Positions 56,695 through 64,000 of a stretch of DNA of 64,000 bases are shown piece after piece; within the stretch, counting starts at the first letter, position 1; the number at the start of each line of letters is the position of its first letter. The position numbers were made by a program, and so were the translations under genes. The stretch is from Faecalibacterium hattorii (lineage in GTDB: Bacteria; Bacillota; Clostridia; Oscillospirales; Ruminococcaceae), in assembly GCF_003287455.1 (NCBI RefSeq), contig NZ_PRLC01000001.1, positions 217,942 through 281,941 of the forward strand, read 5' to 3'. The notes beneath the pieces were generated by a model. That model was not told where the DNA came from, made no database searches, and saw only the letters and a list, made by a program, of their open reading frames with translations.

Positions 56695-57474
56695 TCAGCC
56701 AGAACATTCTCTAACTTTCTTCGCTGCCGCATGAAACGATTTCTTCTTTCGGATGAGCAGCTTCAGCCCATACGCTTCCGCCAGTTCCAGCGACTGCACC
56801 GTGGGCATCGTTTTACTGACGAGGGCGGGCACCCCGGCCCGGATGGCCTTGCGCACCATATCCACCGGCACCCGGCCGCTGGTGTAGAGCACGCACTCAC
56901 CCAGCTGCACCCCCTCCGCCAGCGCACAGCCAACGGCCTTATCCAGCGCGTTGTGGCGGCCAAGATCCTCGCACTGATACAGGATCTTCCCGTCCCGCAG
57001 CACAAAGCAGCTGTGGACGGCGTGGGTAGCGCGGTAAAGGGGCAGCTCATCCCCCATGGCGGCAGCCAGCGTCTCCACCCACTCGTCCGGGATCTCCCGC
57101 TGCGGCACCGGGGCCAGCGGGCGGAGTTTTACGGGAGACGCCACAGTCAGATTGTCGGTACAGCAGCTGGGCACCTCCTGCCCGGCGGCCGCCGCCGTTT
57201 CCAGCGGGTGTGTCAGATGGACGCTGACCTTCAGCCCCTCGGCGCAGACGGCGATCTGCTCCACCTCGTCGGCACAGGTGATCCAGCCCTCGGTCAGCAG
57301 ACGGCCCAGCGCCAACTGGGGCAGCAGCTCCGGCGTGCAGACCACCCGGAACGCCGTCTGCTCGTTGACAAGGATCGCCGCCGCGTGCTCCACGGCCAGC
57401 GTCATCTCCCCGCCGGACGGCAGACGGACGGTCTCTGCCCCCGGCCGGCTCTTGAAACGATCTGCGATCACCAT
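56695..57474 (-). CDS. fdhD: FdhD: formate dehydrogenase accessory sulfurtransferase
   Basis: FdhD transfers sulfur to the Mo/W bis-pterin cofactor of formate dehydrogenase. The 259-aa protein has the usual hallmarks FLGRLLTEG-type helix (ALGRLLTEGWI), HAVHSCFVLRDGKILYQCEDLGRHNALDKAVG, LYTSGRVPVDMVRKAI and AGVPALVSKTMPT. The sulfur-carrying Cys region is here SCCTDNL rather than the usual C..C. The ATG at 57474 follows GGGGAG and overlaps nothing but sits 5 bp after the DUF1653 gene; longer frames are shadows. No formate dehydrogenase is in the window. Confidence 0.92.
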   Translation of the reverse strand: MVIADRFKSRPGAETVRLPSGGEMTLAVEHAAAILVNEQTAFRVVCTPELLPQLALGRLLTEGWITCADEVEQIAVCAEGLKVSVHLTHPLETAAAAGQEVPSCCTDNLTVASPVKLRPLAPVPQREIPDEWVETLAAAMGDELPLYRATHAVHSCFVLRDGKILYQCEDLGRHNALDKAVGCALAEGVQLGECVLYTSGRVPVDMVRKAIRAGVPALVSKTMPTVQSLELAEAYGLKLLIRKKKSFHAAAKKVRECSG

Positions 57475-57478
57475 ACGC

Positions 57479-57703
57479 TCACTCCCCGATGTAGGCAAAG
57501 CGCGGCTGGACCTTGCCGTCCCTCTCCACCGTCTCGCACCACATGGCCGCCGGGCGCACCCAGAGGTCGTGGTCGCCGTAGAGGGTACGGTAGACCACCA
57601 GCTCCTCCTCGGTCTCGCTGTGGTGTGCCATGCCCAGCACCTCGTACTCGTTGCCCTTGAAATGCCGGTAGCGGCCGGGCTTGATGTTGTATTGGAAATC
57701 CAT
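57479..57703 (-). CDS. DUF1653 family protein
   Basis: The 74-aa protein is one full DUF1653 domain: KPGRYRHFKGNEYEVLGMAHHSETEEELVVYRTLYGDHDLWVRPAAMWCE. Function unknown; the family is small, soluble and widespread. The ATG at 57703 lies 8 bases after GGAGG. It is the first gene of a two-gene unit with fdhD. Confidence 0.92.
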   Translation of the reverse strand: MDFQYNIKPGRYRHFKGNEYEVLGMAHHSETEEELVVYRTLYGDHDLWVRPAAMWCETVERDGKVQPRFAYIGE

Positions 57704-57731
57704 CCTGCGTTCCTCCCCATCGTTTTTCTTT

Positions 57732-57740
57732 ATTGTACCA
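57732..57740 (-). promoter_or_regulatory. Extended -10 promoter for DUF1653-fdhD
   Basis: TGGTACAAT on the minus strand lies about 28 bp before the ATG. The -35 region (TTTTCA at 17 bp) is weak, as usual for extended -10 promoters. Confidence 0.55.
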
Positions 57741-57811
57741 TGGTTTTCTCCGGCTGAAAAGATGCCGAAAAAATTGCGTCAAATTTTGGCTAAACCTCTC
57801 AGCTCCCGTCG

Positions 57812-57840
57812 TTTTCTTTTGCCGATTTTTGTGGTATACT
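57812..57840 (+). promoter_or_regulatory. Promoter for the membrane phosphodiesterase gene
   Basis: Extended -10 TGGTATACT (TATACT 57835-57840) with a weak -35 TTTTCT 17 bases upstream, 57 bp before the start codon. Confidence 0.6.
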
Positions 57841-57897
57841 ACTTATAAAATAAAAAAGTTTTCAAAAAATGGACTTTTGAGCGAGGTGGAATTTTCA

Positions 57898-59853
57898 TTG
57901 AGCCGTTCCAAAATCACCCTGCGCGAGGCAAATGCGGCCTACAGGGAGCTGCGCCGGAACGCCAAAGCGCTGATGCACCGCGCCGAGATGTTCCTCATAA
58001 CAGCCATCGTCCTCTACAAGATCCTCACGAACCTGTTCTTTCTGCCCGCCATGCGGGGCATCTGGTCGCTGACGCTGCGCTTTTCGCCGGTGAACTACCT
58101 GACCAACAACAACGCGCACCAGATCTTCACCGCCCCCAGCATTTTGGGCGGCATCGCGCTCATTGCGGTGCTGGCAGCCCTCTGGAACCTGTACGAGTTC
58201 TCCCTCGTGCTGCATGGGCTGGACTTTGCCCGCCGGGGCGAGGCGTGCAAACTGCGTCCCCTGTTCCGGGAAAGCTTTGCCGCCATCCGCCACGCCGTTT
58301 TTCCGAAGAACTGGCCCATCCTCTTTTACTGCGCCGTTCTCATCCCCTTTACGGATATTTTCGTCACCTCCAACTATATCACCCAGTTGGCTGTGCCCGA
58401 ATACATCATGGGCGTCATCCGGGCAAAACCGATCTATCTGGCGCTGTACAGTGCCATCTTCCTTGCCGCTGTGCTGCTCACGGTCTTTTTTGCGCTGGTA
58501 CTGCCGTTGTTCACCTTGGAGCACAAAAATTTCGGCACCGCCGTCAAGGAGAGCTGCGCCTACGTCAAGCATCGGTTTTTCCGGGTATTGGCCGCGCTGG
58601 CCCGCTGGAACTTCGGGGTGCTGCTCCGCATGGGTCTGTTGTTCGTGCTGGCCACGATGCTGATGTATGGCATCGCGGCGGTGGTGGGGCTGGAGAGCAC
58701 CCGCGCCATGCTCCTGCTCTCCCGCGCGCTGCAATTGGTGGAGCTGCCCTTCTTCGGCTTCCTGCTGGACTGCAAGGTAACGGTGGCCCAGTGCACCATC
58801 CTCGGTCTGCTCTACTTCCGGACCCGGAGCGCCGGTGCCTTTGCGCCGGAAGAGCGCCCCGACGGCAAGCGCAGCCGCCCCCGCGGGCGGCTGCTGCTGA
58901 CGGCCATGGTCGCGGGCGTCACCCTCGTCACCTGTGGCGTTACAGCCTACCTGCTCAGTCTGCCGCAGGACGATGCGCTGCTTGCCGCCGTGGGCGGCGT
59001 GACCCCGCTGGTCACCTACCACCGCGGCGACTGCTCCATTGCCCCCGAAAATACGCTGCCCGCCTTCCGCTCGGCCATCCTGAAAAAGGGCGACCGCATC
59101 GAATTGGACGTCCAGATGACCAAAGACGGCGTGGCCGTTGTGACCCACGACACCAATTTAAGGCGTTGCACCGGCAAAAATGCAAAGGTCTACGACCTGA
59201 CATTTGCCGAGATCGAGCAGTTGGACGCGGGCAGTTGGTTCAGCACCCGCTTCGCCGGGACGCGGATTCCCTCCTTGGAAGAGGTATTGCAGCTCTGCCA
59301 AGGGAAAATCGACCTGAACGTGGAGATCAAACCCAGTGCCGCTACCCCGACGCTGGAAGCCGAGACCGTCCGCCTTCTGCGGGAGTACGGCTTCGAGGGG
59401 CACTGCGTCATCACCTCCCAGAGCTATGAGACCCTCCACAAGGTCAAGGAGCTGGCCCCTGACATCCCCACCGGCTACATCCTCGCCTTGGGGGTGGGCA
59501 ACTATTACGACCTGCCCGACGCCGACTTTTTCAGCGTGGAAACGACCTTTATCACCTCCGGCATGGTCAATCAGATCCACCTGCGCGGCAAGACCGTCTC
59601 CGCGTGGACCATCGACCGCGAGGAGGACGCCAAGCACATGATGGAGCTGGGCGCAGATGACCTGATCACCGACAAGCCCGACATGGTGAACGAGCTGCTC
59701 AGCCAGAACGCCGAGATGGACACCACCCTGCTCTCCCTCCGCGACGCCATCCAGAACTGGTTCTTCCCCTCCGACGAAGAAGTCTCCGACTCGGTGGAGG
59801 AAGTCATCGAGGACGTCATCGAAGACCCAGAAGAGTTCTTGGATGCAGCCTGA
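57898..59853 (+). CDS. Membrane glycerophosphodiester phosphodiesterase
   Basis: The 651-aa protein has an N-terminal membrane half (about 1-340, eight or so hydrophobic segments, as in GPDPase membrane domains) and a C-terminal GDPD catalytic domain (about 355-600). The domain has YHRGDCSIAPENTLPAF, DRIELDVQMTKDGVAVVTHD, VEIKP, and AWTIDREEDAKHMMELGADDLITDKP. It hydrolyses glycerophosphodiesters to glycerol-3-phosphate and an alcohol. The tail is very acidic. No ATG is suitable; a TTG at 57898 lies 8 bases after AGGTGG and is chosen, with GTG 57886 as a weaker option. Confidence 0.88.
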   Translation: MSRSKITLREANAAYRELRRNAKALMHRAEMFLITAIVLYKILTNLFFLPAMRGIWSLTLRFSPVNYLTNNNAHQIFTAPSILGGIALIAVLAALWNLYEFSLVLHGLDFARRGEACKLRPLFRESFAAIRHAVFPKNWPILFYCAVLIPFTDIFVTSNYITQLAVPEYIMGVIRAKPIYLALYSAIFLAAVLLTVFFALVLPLFTLEHKNFGTAVKESCAYVKHRFFRVLAALARWNFGVLLRMGLLFVLATMLMYGIAAVVGLESTRAMLLLSRALQLVELPFFGFLLDCKVTVAQCTILGLLYFRTRSAGAFAPEERPDGKRSRPRGRLLLTAMVAGVTLVTCGVTAYLLSLPQDDALLAAVGGVTPLVTYHRGDCSIAPENTLPAFRSAILKKGDRIELDVQMTKDGVAVVTHDTNLRRCTGKNAKVYDLTFAEIEQLDAGSWFSTRFAGTRIPSLEEVLQLCQGKIDLNVEIKPSAATPTLEAETVRLLREYGFEGHCVITSQSYETLHKVKELAPDIPTGYILALGVGNYYDLPDADFFSVETTFITSGMVNQIHLRGKTVSAWTIDREEDAKHMMELGADDLITDKPDMVNELLSQNAEMDTTLLSLRDAIQNWFFPSDEEVSDSVEEVIEDVIEDPEEFLDAA

Positions 59854-59911
59854 GCGGCCCGCTGCGGAGGATGCTTTTTCCCACGCTGCCGGTCGTCCAA
59901 TTCTTTTCCAT

Positions 59912-59984
59912 AAAAAATTCCCTCCTACCCTTTTACAATAAACGCTACAATCGCTGCAGCGTCAAGGGGCGGAGGGAATTTTTC
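59912..59984. terminator. Bidirectional terminator after the phosphodiesterase gene
   Basis: AAAAATTCCCTCC (59913-59925) pairs with GGAGGGAATTTTT (59971-59983). A nested ACGCT/AGCGT and CCCTT/AAGGG stem lies inside. Placed between convergent genes. Confidence 0.8.
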
Positions 59985-61868
59985 TTATTTCTGCATCTGC
60001 TCTTTGTGGTACTGCAGCGTATAGAGCTGGTAGTACCGGCCGTGGTTGGCCAGCAGCTGCTGATGGGTACCCTGTTCCAGAATCTTCCCGTGGGACAGGA
60101 CGATGATGTTGTCGGCGTGCTGGATGGTGGACAGGCGGTGGGCCACGATGAGCATGGTGCCCACCGAGCGCATCTTTTCCAGCGAATCCTGAATCAGCAG
60201 CTCCGTCTCGGTATCAATGTTGGCGGTGGCCTCATCCAAGATCATAACGCTGGGCTTATGGATGATGGTCCGCGCAAAACTGAGGAGCTGGCGCTGGCCG
60301 GCGGAGAAGTTGTTGCCGCGCTCCCGCACCTCTTCCTCAAGGCCGTGGTCGAGCTTCGAGATGAACCGGTCGGCGTTGACGTAGCGGCAGACCTTCATGA
60401 TCTCGTCGTCGGAGATGTTCTCCTCCCGCAGAACGATGTTGCTGCGGATGGTGCCGGAGAAGAGGAAGACGTCCTGCAGCATCTGGCCGAAGTGGCGGCG
60501 CAGCGAGGAAATTTTAATTTTCCGGATGTCGATGCCGTCGATCAGGATCTGGCCCTTCTGGAACTCATAGTTGCGGCAGATGAGGGAGAGGATGGTGCTT
60601 TTGCCGGAGCCGGTGGAGCCGACGAAAGCCACGGTCTCCCGCGGGTCCACATGGAAGGAAACGCCCTGCAGCACCCACTCGCCGGGGATGTAGCTGAACC
60701 AGACGTCCTTGAACTCGATCTCGCCCTTCACCTCGTCCAGCTCAATGGCGTCCGGGGCGTCCACCATCTTGGGCTGCAGGTCCATGATGGAGAAGACCTT
60801 CTCCGAGGATGCCAGCGCCGACTGCAGCCAGTTGAACTGCTCGGCAAGGTTCTGGATGGGGGTGAAGAACTTGGAGATGTACATATAGAAGGTGACGACT
60901 GTGCCGCTGGAAATGCTCTGGCCGAGGAAGGCAATGTGGTTCAGATGGCCCATGCCGCCCAGATAGAACAGGCACAAGATCGAGCTGATATAGAGCATAT
61001 ACACCAGCGGGCGGAACACGCCGAAGACAAAGATCTGCTCCTGTGATGCCTTGGCGAGGGTCTGGCTCTTTTTGCGGAAGTCCTCCATCTTCTCGTCCTC
61101 CCGGCCAAAGATCTGGGTGACCTTGATGCCGGAGAGGTTCTCGGACAGGTAGGTGTTGATGTCCGTGGTGGCGTCCTTGACCTTACGGTAGGCGCGGCGG
61201 GAGAATTTGCGGAAGATGACCGTGAAAATGACGATGAAAGGCACAAAGCAGAGCACCATCAGGGTCAGCTCGTAGTTCAGGCAGATCATTGCCACCAGAA
61301 TGCCGAGGATGACGAAGCAGTTCTTGGTCAGCTGGACCAAGAGGTTCGTGAACATCATGGAGATGGCGTTGGTGTCGTTGGTCACGCGGGTGACCAGCTT
61401 GCCCACGGGGATCTCATTGAGCTGCTCGTGGGAGAGGGACTCGATGTGGGTGAACAGGTCCTCGCGCAGGTCGGAGATGATGCGCTGGCCCACCCGCTGC
61501 AAAATGACCGCCTGTAAATAGGTGCTGCCCATGGAAAAGACCAGCACGCCCCCATAGACGGCCACTGCGGCAAACAGGGCGTTCAGCGTAAAGTCGCCGA
61601 CTACCAGCTCCTCAATGGAGCCGACGATGAGGGGCGAGACGATGTCATAGGCGATGGAAAAGAGCATCAGGAACCCCACGAGGATGAACTTGCCCAGATA
61701 CGGTCTGGCGTACCCGGCCAGACGGCGCAGAATTTCGCCGTCGTCCATGTTACGCTCAAAGCCCATGGCGGTCTTTTTGTCCTTGACGCCCCCGTAGGCA
61801 GCCACCAGCAGCGCCGTGATGACGCCGATGACCGCGCCCACCAGCAAAAGCGGATTCAGATCACTCAC
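59985..61868 (-). CDS. Heterodimeric ABC exporter subunit, canonical-Glu partner
   Basis: The 627-aa half-transporter has six membrane helices (about 1-340) and an ATPase domain: Walker A GSTGSGKS, signature altered to FSAGQ, Walker B VMILDEATANID with the catalytic Glu, H-loop VAHRLS. An extra N-terminal hydrophobic segment and the insert KKTAMGFERN precede helix 1. Its ATGA start overlaps the partner gene, so the two make a heterodimer, in the manner of LmrCD or TM287/288. Substrate unknown (drug, lipid or peptide). Confidence 0.92.
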   Translation of the reverse strand: MSDLNPLLLVGAVIGVITALLVAAYGGVKDKKTAMGFERNMDDGEILRRLAGYARPYLGKFILVGFLMLFSIAYDIVSPLIVGSIEELVVGDFTLNALFAAVAVYGGVLVFSMGSTYLQAVILQRVGQRIISDLREDLFTHIESLSHEQLNEIPVGKLVTRVTNDTNAISMMFTNLLVQLTKNCFVILGILVAMICLNYELTLMVLCFVPFIVIFTVIFRKFSRRAYRKVKDATTDINTYLSENLSGIKVTQIFGREDEKMEDFRKKSQTLAKASQEQIFVFGVFRPLVYMLYISSILCLFYLGGMGHLNHIAFLGQSISSGTVVTFYMYISKFFTPIQNLAEQFNWLQSALASSEKVFSIMDLQPKMVDAPDAIELDEVKGEIEFKDVWFSYIPGEWVLQGVSFHVDPRETVAFVGSTGSGKSTILSLICRNYEFQKGQILIDGIDIRKIKISSLRRHFGQMLQDVFLFSGTIRSNIVLREENISDDEIMKVCRYVNADRFISKLDHGLEEEVRERGNNFSAGQRQLLSFARTIIHKPSVMILDEATANIDTETELLIQDSLEKMRSVGTMLIVAHRLSTIQHADNIIVLSHGKILEQGTHQQLLANHGRYYQLYTLQYHKEQMQK

Positions 61869-63646
61869 TGCGCGTCACCTCCCGTTTCGTCTTCCAGCCG
61901 CTGCAGATCGACCATGCGGCGGTACTCCTCGCAGGAAGCGTAGAGCGCATCGTGGGGGCCGACGGCCTCGATGGCGCCATCTTCGAGGAAGATGATCTTA
62001 TCCAGCCGCTCCACCGTGGAAATGCGGTGGGCAATGAGCAGGGTGGTCTTCCCTGCCCGGCTGGTCTTCAGGTTGTCGAGGATGATCTTCTCGGTGCGGG
62101 TATCCACCGCCGAGACCGAGTCATCGAGGATCAGGATGGGGGCATTCTTCAGTAGGGCGCGGGCGATGGAGATGCGCTGCTTCTGGCCGCCGGAGACGGT
62201 GACGCCCCGCTCACCGAGGACGGTCTCGTAGCCGTCCTTGAAGTCCACGATGTTGTCCCGCACATCGGCGAGGCTGGCCGCCCGCTCGATGTCCTCCTGC
62301 GTGGCATCGTCCACACCAAAGGCGATGTTATGGGCGATGGTATCCGAGAAGAGGAAGTTGTCCTGCGGCACATAGGCGCACGCATTGCGGACCGAGTGGA
62401 TGGACACGCGGTTCACATCCTGCCCGTCCACGAAGAGGGTGCCGTCCGGCACATTGTAGGTGCGGAGCAGCAGGTCCACCAGTGCGGTCTTGCCCGCGCC
62501 GGTCTTGCCCACGATGCCCACGCTCTCGCCGGGCTCGATCTTGAAGGAAATGTTCTTGAGCACGTCAAATTCGCCGTCCGGATAGCGGAAGGTCAGGTTC
62601 CGGAACTCGATGCCGCCCTTGGGGGCCTTCAGGTCGGGCACGCCGGGGCGGTCCGCCACATCGATGGGGGCATCCAGCAGCTCGGTGATTCGGTTGAGGG
62701 AGGCCTTGCCGCGGGAGGTCTTTTCGATGAGCATCGACACGGCCATGATGGGCCAGACGATCGCCTCGAAATAGCCGATGTACTCCACGAGCTGACCGGC
62801 GTTGAACCGGCCGCAGTAGACCAGATAGCCGCCGTAGCCGAGGATGACGCAGATGACCGACTCAACGAGGAGGGTGACCAGCACTTCCAGCAGGGTGGCG
62901 ATCTTGGTATAGGTGACGTTGATCTCCTCGTTCTCCTTGTTCAGCTTCCGGAAAGCCATCAGCTCCTTCAGCTCTTTGACGAAGGCCTTGATGACCGCGA
63001 TGCCGGAGAAGTTCTCCTGCGCAAAATCGGACAGGTCGGAAAAGGCTTGCTGGCGTTCTTCCCAGCGCTTTGTCATCACCTTGCCCATTAGCGTGCCGAT
63101 GGTGAACATGATGAAAGCCGGGATGAGGGCAAGGACGGTCAGCTTGACGTCCATCCGCCACATCTTATAAAGGGCCAGCAGACCCAGCGTCAGCGCATCG
63201 AAGAACATCAGCACGCCGTCGCCAAAGCACTCCTGAATGGTGTCGAGGTCGTTGGTGTACAGGCTCATCAGGTTGCCGACCTTGTTCACCTGATAGTACT
63301 GCTGAGACAGCTTCCGGCTATGGTCGAACATCCGCTCCCGCAGGTCCGCCGTGACCCGCACCGCCGAGCCGAAGAAGCAGACACGCCACAGAAAGCGCCC
63401 GATGACCATGAGTACCACGATCCAGATCATCGGCAGACAGATGTGCTGCAAAAGCACTTCTTTGGTAAAGGGCAGCGTTTCGCCGTTGACCACCACCTGC
63501 CCAAGGTTCATGCCGTTGATGACCAAGCGGTACAACTGCGGGATGATCAGCTGGATGTAGTCCACCATCAGCAGTGCTGCCAGCCCCAGAAGCAGCGCCG
63601 GGGCGTGCTTGAGGTAGTAGCGGTTGATATACTTGCCGAATATCAT
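61865..63646 (-). CDS. Heterodimeric ABC exporter subunit, degenerate-site partner
   Basis: The 593-aa half-transporter has six membrane helices and an ATPase domain: Walker A GKTGAGKT, canonical signature VSGGQ, but Walker B ILILDDSVSAVD, where Asp replaces the catalytic Glu. Together with the partner's FSAGQ signature this forms one degenerate and one competent nucleotide site, the usual asymmetric heterodimer. The ATG at 63646 follows AGGAGG at 13 bases. First gene of the pair; about 95 bp from the tRNA genes. Confidence 0.92.
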   Translation of the reverse strand: MIFGKYINRYYLKHAPALLLGLAALLMVDYIQLIIPQLYRLVINGMNLGQVVVNGETLPFTKEVLLQHICLPMIWIVVLMVIGRFLWRVCFFGSAVRVTADLRERMFDHSRKLSQQYYQVNKVGNLMSLYTNDLDTIQECFGDGVLMFFDALTLGLLALYKMWRMDVKLTVLALIPAFIMFTIGTLMGKVMTKRWEERQQAFSDLSDFAQENFSGIAVIKAFVKELKELMAFRKLNKENEEINVTYTKIATLLEVLVTLLVESVICVILGYGGYLVYCGRFNAGQLVEYIGYFEAIVWPIMAVSMLIEKTSRGKASLNRITELLDAPIDVADRPGVPDLKAPKGGIEFRNLTFRYPDGEFDVLKNISFKIEPGESVGIVGKTGAGKTALVDLLLRTYNVPDGTLFVDGQDVNRVSIHSVRNACAYVPQDNFLFSDTIAHNIAFGVDDATQEDIERAASLADVRDNIVDFKDGYETVLGERGVTVSGGQKQRISIARALLKNAPILILDDSVSAVDTRTEKIILDNLKTSRAGKTTLLIAHRISTVERLDKIIFLEDGAIEAVGPHDALYASCEEYRRMVDLQRLEDETGGDAQ

Positions 63647-63742
63647 GGTTTTGCTTTTCCCTCCTCTTCCGATTCCGAGACGATTTTAAACGATTGTGCG
63701 AAAAAAGCCACCGCATCTCATGTGATGCAGTGGCTTTTCGTC

Positions 63743-63818
63743 TGGAGCGGCCGACGAGGCTCGAACTCGCTACCTCCACCTTGGCAAGGTGGCGCTCTAC
63801 CAGATGAGCTACGGCCGC
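63743..63818 (-). tRNA. tRNA-Gly (GCC)
   Basis: 76 nt. Acceptor GCGGCCG pairs with CGGCCGC; D-arm GCTC..GAGC; anticodon arm CCACC-TTGCCAA-GGTGG with anticodon GCC; T-arm GCGAG-TTCGAGC-CTCGT; encoded CCA end. First of three adjacent tRNA genes. Confidence 0.97.
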
Positions 63819-63821
63819 ATA

Positions 63822-63897
63822 TGGTGCCTCCGATCGGAATCGAACCAATGACACGGGGATTTTCAGTCCCCTGCTCTACCGACTGAGCTACAGAGGC
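63822..63897 (-). tRNA. tRNA-Phe (GAA)
   Basis: 76 nt. Acceptor GCCTCTG pairs with CGGAGGC (one G-U); anticodon arm GGGGA-CTGAAAA-TCCCC with anticodon GAA; T-loop TTCGATT; encoded CCA end. Only 3 bp from tRNA-Gly. Confidence 0.97.
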
Positions 63898-63925
63898 AGA
63901 CAAGCTGCTTCCTGCGAAGCAGCAG

Positions 63926-63999
63926 CGACCCGGATCGGGCTCGAACCGACGACCCCCAGCGTGACAGGCTGGTGCTCTAACCAACTGAGCTACCGGGCC
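63926..63999 (-). tRNA. tRNA-Asp (GTC)
   Basis: 74 nt without encoded CCA. Acceptor GGCCCGG pairs with CCGGGTC (one G-U); anticodon arm CCAGC-CTGTCAC-GCTGG with anticodon GTC; T-loop TTCGAGC; discriminator G. More tRNA genes may continue past the window end. Confidence 0.96.
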
Positions 64000-64000
64000 A

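Noticed and set aside
57475..57720. N-terminal extension of FdhD to 57720
   Set aside because: The extension covers the DUF1653 gene in another frame, and FdhD length is normal from ATG 57474.

Overview
The window is a dense, GC-rich stretch of a Gram-positive anaerobe's chromosome. Lipobox-type lipoproteins, SigA-like promoters, AGGAGG-type ribosome sites, an anaerobic (cbi) cobalamin pathway, a tungsten/molybdenum oxidoreductase and a recurring palindromic intergenic repeat together suggest a gut clostridium of the Oscillospiraceae (Faecalibacterium/Subdoligranulum/Gemmiger-like). The family placement is inference. No phage, transposase, rRNA or CRISPR array was seen.

Layout. 1-9.8 kb (minus strand): start of rpoC, rpoB with a strong promoter, then the macromolecular-synthesis operon dgt-dnaG-sigA. 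10-12.1 kb (minus): a YigZ/IMPACT protein and a secreted two-CAP-domain protein, the latter preceded by two tandem c-di-GMP-I riboswitches, each with its own terminator. 12.3-15.5 kb (plus): a large PAS/histidine kinase/double-receiver hybrid.

15.5-35.5 kb (plus): a cobalamin locus opened by a B12 riboswitch. In order it encodes a lipoprotein cobaltochelatase CbiK, a two-domain lipoprotein, a corrinoid/iron-siderophore-type ABC importer whose ATPase is fused to CbiD, then CbiF, CbiG, CbiH, CbiJ, CbiET, CbiA, CobT, CobU, CobS, a mini CobU-like protein, CobC, CbiB, CobD, CbiP and CbiC. Most neighbours overlap by 4-13 bp, so translation is probably coupled. Ring synthesis, amidation and lower-loop assembly are all present, but CbiL and the corrinoid adenosyltransferase are not in the window.

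35.6-43.2 kb: a signal-peptide protein built of glycine-rich beta-helix-like repeats, a MATE exporter with an AraC-type regulator, small unknown and PH-domain proteins, a YejK-like nucleoid-associated protein and an AEC permease. 43.4-57.7 kb (minus): a molybdenum/tungsten region. It has ModABC, a MOSC-MogA fusion, MoaA, MoaC, a MoeA-like protein with a Cys-rich tail, MobB and MoeA, behind a probable Moco-family riboswitch. It is followed by a YdhV-like aldehyde:ferredoxin oxidoreductase-family enzyme with a Tat/lipoprotein 16-Cys ferredoxin and a membrane-anchored FMN-binding protein, then FdhD. Metal uptake, pterin synthesis and the enzyme that probably uses the cofactor thus sit together, although molybdopterin synthase (MoaD/MoaE) is missing here.

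57.9-64 kb: a membrane glycerophosphodiester phosphodiesterase, a heterodimeric ABC exporter and three tRNA genes (Gly, Phe, Asp). At least four copies of a palindromic intergenic repeat are scattered through the window. Long ORFs antisense to rpoB and to the oxidoreductase operon are high-GC shadows and are not annotated.
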